Below the pieces are notes generated by a model, which saw nothing but the letters and a program-made list of their open reading frames with translations, was not told the origin of the DNA and did no database searches. Below, piece by piece: positions 58,684-64,000 of a stretch of 64,000 nt of DNA. Origin of the DNA: Maea johnstoni (Eukaryota; Annelida; Polychaeta; Spionida; Magelonidae); the NCBI GenBank assembly GCA_963942565.1, contig OZ012699.1, forward strand, positions 32,240,017 through 32,304,016, read 5' to 3'. Position numbers and translations under genes: made by a program. Positions within the stretch are counted from its first letter, which is position 1. Each line of letters begins with the position of its first letter.

Positions 58684-58967
58684 CACATGAATTTCCATCT
58701 AGGAAAAATAATTTCCACCACGTCGCCAGTAGTTTTCACCACATCGCGAAGCATCATGAAAGCATCTCCAAGAGTTGCCAGTGCATTGTCAACAGTTCGC
58801 CAACAAAAACACTGACGATCTCTTAACGACGCATTGGCAAGCTGCTGGAATAGCTTGGCGATGTAATTGCAATGTACTGACGATGTCTGGCGATGCATTG
58901 GCGGTGTGTCCAAAATTGTTGGTCGCCAGTGCATCGCCAGACGTCGCCAGTTGGTGTGAAAGGGGCT
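58684..58967. repeat. TCGCCA-rich subterminal block, copy 2, with TIR
   Basis: Contains at least eight TCGCCA/TGGCGA hexamers and runs into the terminal repeat CGCCAGTTGGTGTGAAAGG. It mirrors 51003-51290, where the same hexamers occur in inverse order. Probably transposase-binding sites. Confidence 0.75.
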
Positions 58968-58970
58968 TTA

Positions 58971-61550
58971 GCAGCTGCTTGTTATAAAATAAACAGTAAA
59001 CAGACATTGAGTATAACAAATTACTTCTTTTTTTTAAATAGAAGGTAATGACTAGGATAGTTTATACTAATAAATGTTAGTAGGAGAGGCTACTTATTAC
59101 TCTGGTAGGAGGCAATATTAACTCATCAACCTCTCACAAGACTGGTATGATGACTTGTTACCTCCTTTCTTTTATGTTCATTTCTCTGGTTAACAATTCA
59201 GCCAGCCAGCTTTGCAGTGTTTTTGTGCCTCTGGAGTACAAAAATGTGTTGGCAGACTTATAACCACACTTTCTCTCATAAGAGTAGATGAGAAGAAAAA
59301 CATCAGTAAAATTACTAATTTTGGCACTTTCACAAACACTTCGCCGCTCGAAAGAATGTGTAAACCTGGAAACACTAACTCATATGGATAACCACTTTCT
59401 GAGGTGTGACAAAGTACAGTTCAGGTATATGGTGTTTAATTAAAAGGAGATTGTGAATTCTTACATCATGGCCTAATCACCCAATAAAGTATGGATAATA
59501 ATGCTCTGATCTAAATTACAAATGACAAAATACCACAAACAAAATACAGTCAAGTCGTCCACCTACAACTCTGTGTCATTTTTATTCTAGATGGACACTG
59601 CAGCAGACATGTTCTTGAAATATAACACTCGTTCAGAGACTCTCACATCAACCTCCATTGACACTGTTACTACCAAGAGTGTTCTGCTATATTATTCTAC
59701 ACTTCTTGAAAGCATTGTCACCACAGAGGGTCTTGTTTACTCGAACACAGGACTGACACCAAAACACACAACCACTCCAGCAGCCTTTCTATCATCAATA
59801 ACTGTAACTCACTTAAATATAGCAGTAACAATAAGATACCGCAGTGCCCATGTCGTTATTTCAAAATCCCCGTCTTTATTTAATTGCCCCTGCTACAGAA
59901 GGAAAGTACATTATACATATTGAAGGGCTGAACAAAAGCCAAGTCATGGGGCGGCACGTGGATACTGCATGCAGCCATTAACTACTGCCTTCGCGATCTG
60001 GCAGGGACCGAATGTCAAGTACAGTGACCCCTGATCCCTAGTGTTGGCAGTAGTTGACATCACTCAGTCCAAAAGTGGATCATACTAGTATGATCCACCT
60101 ATGCTCAGTCTCTTGCTGCTGTTGTTCCCGTTCCCAGACTACTCAGGAGTCTGCCCCATACACACCAGCGGCCGGCCGTTTACCGACTAAGCGCAACTTT
60201 ATGATATGTAAATAGAGGCTGGTATCCTGTGTTGTGTAGTGACCATGCAAGCCAGTGCGTAAAAATAAAGTGGGGCTTTATGTGGGCGCTACACTTAGAT
60301 CACGCTATCCAGGACAGTACCGTAATTGCGCTACATAATGTTCACGCCATATTTAAGTGATTTACAGTATATAGTTAAGGTGATTATTTGGTCCTTGTAA
60401 TTTCCCTCCCATAATGTCACAATCCCCCCCCCCCCCAAGACCCTTAAAAATAAGACTAGCAGATGCGTTAATAATGTGACCAAGAAACAAGCATGTTACA
60501 CTACATACATTGGCGAAATTATAATCTAAATTTACGTTAACGTTTTTTTATGAAAACCTCGGGTGCGTTTGTTTTTTTTGACTACGGGTTCTAGGTCTAC
60601 ACGTATGAGAAGTTTCCGGAAATTTCAAATTAATCCTTTGGACCTTCAGCTGTCACCTTAACACAGTTCGAAAGGTAGACAGGGTATTAGATATTTGCTA
60701 AGTTCATTCTCATTTAGCAATTCCAATGCTGAGGCATGTTTCATCTTTCATCCTCACGTTCAAAACTCAAACCGACCCAAGTAAGGTTTTATAGAGGTTA
60801 TTTACCCGATGGCTACGGTTCTCCCTAGAAAGCATCGTCTGAAATGTCTGGTGTTTCACCCTTCCAATGCTGAGACTACCTTCACCCAAAGCACCAGTTT
60901 GCAAAGACTTTTGAAAAACATTTAAACCCTGTCATGTTGTTATTCATTAGATGGCTCTTGCTGAGTACTTTCAGATGAGTACCCATGTGCCAGGGTTTCA
61001 GTAATTTTTGGGGTTCTTTTAAACGTTTTGTATTTGCCAAATTAGCCAACAGCAGCAAAAGGGTTAAAGCAGTATTGATATAGTTTGATAACAAAGCATG
61101 ATTACTATAAAAACCCTGAAATTTGTAGTTCACATAGGAATGAACAATTCCTCTTCATACATATAACTCATTAATGCTGAGAGACCTCCTCAAGAAACCA
61201 TTGTCATGGATCTTGGTTACTTTTTACAATGGCTTTGGAATTGAGAATCTTATCAAAATTATGAGAGTTGTTAGTAATTGTTTTTTTTAACATTTCTCCA
61301 CTCAAAAATCTCCCTCCTAATATTAGTAATGCTTTTGCCTGCAAGATTCATCAAAATTGTCAGGTTGCTTTGGTCACTGTTAGTCCAGCAGATATGTAAC
61401 ACAATATAAGTGAATCGTGCACTTTTTGGTAAAAGCGCCAAATTTGGCACAGGTATGTAACTTGGTGTAGCGATCAATTCCAGAAGGGTAGCCCGCGAAT
61501 CCGACCCCTCTAAGACCCCCGTGACACGGTGGCGCCACCTAGTGGCCAGC
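58971..61550. other. No gene recognised
   Basis: AT-rich sequence. An open frame at 59591-59923 (Ser/Thr-rich, 110 residues) follows a TTCTAG acceptor-like site but has no recognisable domain. A 14-base C run occurs at 60425-60438. Confidence 0.4.
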
Positions 61551-61556
61551 AGAATT

Positions 61557-62092
61557 ACAGGTCTGGACACTCCTCATTAAAATGACCATAACTTTGTCCG
61601 CAGAGAAGATAGTTTGATTCTGTTTCCATATTAATGAAGCTCATTGATAGCCCTAATGGTAAGGATGAAAAAGAGGTAGATTAGGTTTATGGTTTGAATG
61701 GAGGTGGCGCCACTACATATTTACATGACCTTGTTCAATTGACAGTCCTCACTAAAATGGCCATAACTCTGTCCCCAAAGAAGATATTTTCATTCTGTTT
61801 TCATATTTATGAAGCTAGTCGATGGCCGTATTGGTAAGGATGGAAGAGGAGTAGATAAGTTGTATGGTTTGCATGTAGGTGACGCCAATAATCATTTATT
61901 TGACCTTGTTCAATGGACGGTCCTCACTATAATGGTCATAACTTTGTCCCCAAAGAAGATATTTTGATTCTGTTTCATATTCATAAAGCTAATTGGAAGC
62001 CCTAATGGTAAGGATGGAAAAAGAATAGATTAGTTTTATGGTTCAAATGTAGTGGGCGCCACTACATATTTACATGACCTTATTCAATGGAA
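61557..62092. repeat. 177-bp tandem repeat, three units, GGCGCC-bearing
   Basis: Three units at ~177-bp spacing marked by ATAACTTTGTCCCCAAAGAA, ATTCTGTTTTCATATT, CTAATGGTAAGGATGGAAAA and GTGGCGCCACTACATATTTA. An upstream GGTGGCGCCACCTAGTGGCC at 61529 may be a degenerate fourth edge. No coding sense. Confidence 0.85.
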
Positions 62093-62117
62093 CTTCTATA
62101 TAACTCCTATTACTCAA

Positions 62118-64000
<1,883 letters not shown>

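Larger units (their letters stand above)
51003..58967. mobile_element. TTA-flanked 8-kb TIR element, PIF/Harbinger-type, composite
   Basis: Left end AGCAACTTTCACACCAACTG, right end (complement) AGCCCCTTTCACACCAACTG, both continuing GCGATG; TTA on both sides (51000-51002, 58968-58970). Subterminal regions are crowded with TCGCCA/TGGCGA motifs (51010-51290, 57430-57640, 58720-58950). Inside are two copies of a MADF-like ORF (minus), a Tnp2-like transposase (plus), a SINE and a GTACGTAC foldback. TTA targets plus a MADF/Myb-like partner protein are PIF/Harbinger hallmarks, but the expected Harbinger DDE nuclease was not found. It may be two or more nested insertions and not one unit. Confidence 0.6.

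Noticed and set aside
59591-59923. 110-residue Ser/Thr-rich frame after an acceptor-like site
   Set aside because: No recognisable domain, no second exon and no homologous copy in the window.

Overview
This window looks like repeat-dense, non-coding nuclear DNA from an animal, most likely a marine invertebrate such as a lancelet, hemichordate, echinoderm or mollusc. The grounds are the mix of element families (Penelope-like, Ty3/gypsy, CR1/Crack-type and RNase H LINEs, hAT, piggyBac, Tc1/mariner, PIF/Harbinger-type and Tnp2-type CACTA elements), AT-rich spacers, spliced transposase genes with GT/AG introns and a tRNA-headed SINE. The species cannot be fixed from sequence alone. I found no intact ordinary host gene, no rRNA or tRNA gene and no prokaryotic feature. 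Nearly every protein-like stretch comes from a transposon.

Layout. 0.1-1.1 kb: Penelope-like reverse transcriptase carrying an in-frame palindromic insertion. 1.1-3.8 kb: 5'-truncated Ty3/gypsy fossil (integrase, an extra zinc-finger/coiled-coil ORF, 3' LTR). 4.2-8.1 kb: C-terminal exons of a Tnp2/CACTA-like gene whose last intron holds a MITE inside a MITE. 9.3-12.5 kb: broken piggyBac transposase with a hAT MITE cleanly inserted in it. 13.4-15.6 kb: a second Tnp2-like relic split by a TTA-flanked MITE; coding-like exons of unknown family follow to 18.4 kb. 20.5-21.2 kb: C-rich minisatellite, then a Helitron 3' end. 22.0-25.1 kb: LINE pieces, a ~160-bp tandem repeat and a foldback MITE. 25.6-28.1 kb: a 2.4-kb foldback element with palindromic arrays in both arms. 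28.2-30.7 kb: a well-kept CR1/Crack-type LINE (minus). 30.8-36.8 kb: a 6-kb hAT element with both ends, an 8-bp target duplication and a three-exon BED/hAT transposase gene. 37-43 kb: palindromic array, MITEs and two hAT relics. 43.7-45.3 kb: TIR element packed with GGAATTCC palindromes. 45.7-47.4 kb: Tc1/mariner-like transposase abutting a piggyBac relic. 47.4-50.2 kb: TIR element carrying the same C-terminal gene as 4.2-8.1 kb. 50.6-50.9 kb: deoxynucleoside-kinase-like relic. 51.0-59.0 kb: a TTA-flanked, TIR-bounded element holding two MADF/Myb-like ORF copies, a SINE and a third Tnp2-like transposase. 59-64 kb: a 177-bp GGCGCC-bearing tandem repeat, a (TA)n tract and otherwise unassigned DNA.

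Two themes stand out. First, unrelated palindromic units (cores GTACGTAC, TATTTAAATA, TCATTAATGA, GGAATTCC, TTACGAGCTCGTAA) are each arrayed in tandem, in most cases at or inside the ends of TIR elements. Second, Tnp2/CACTA-like genes occur four times; two copies share the same three intron phases, and one sits inside a TIR element in which an end repeat supplies the stop codon.
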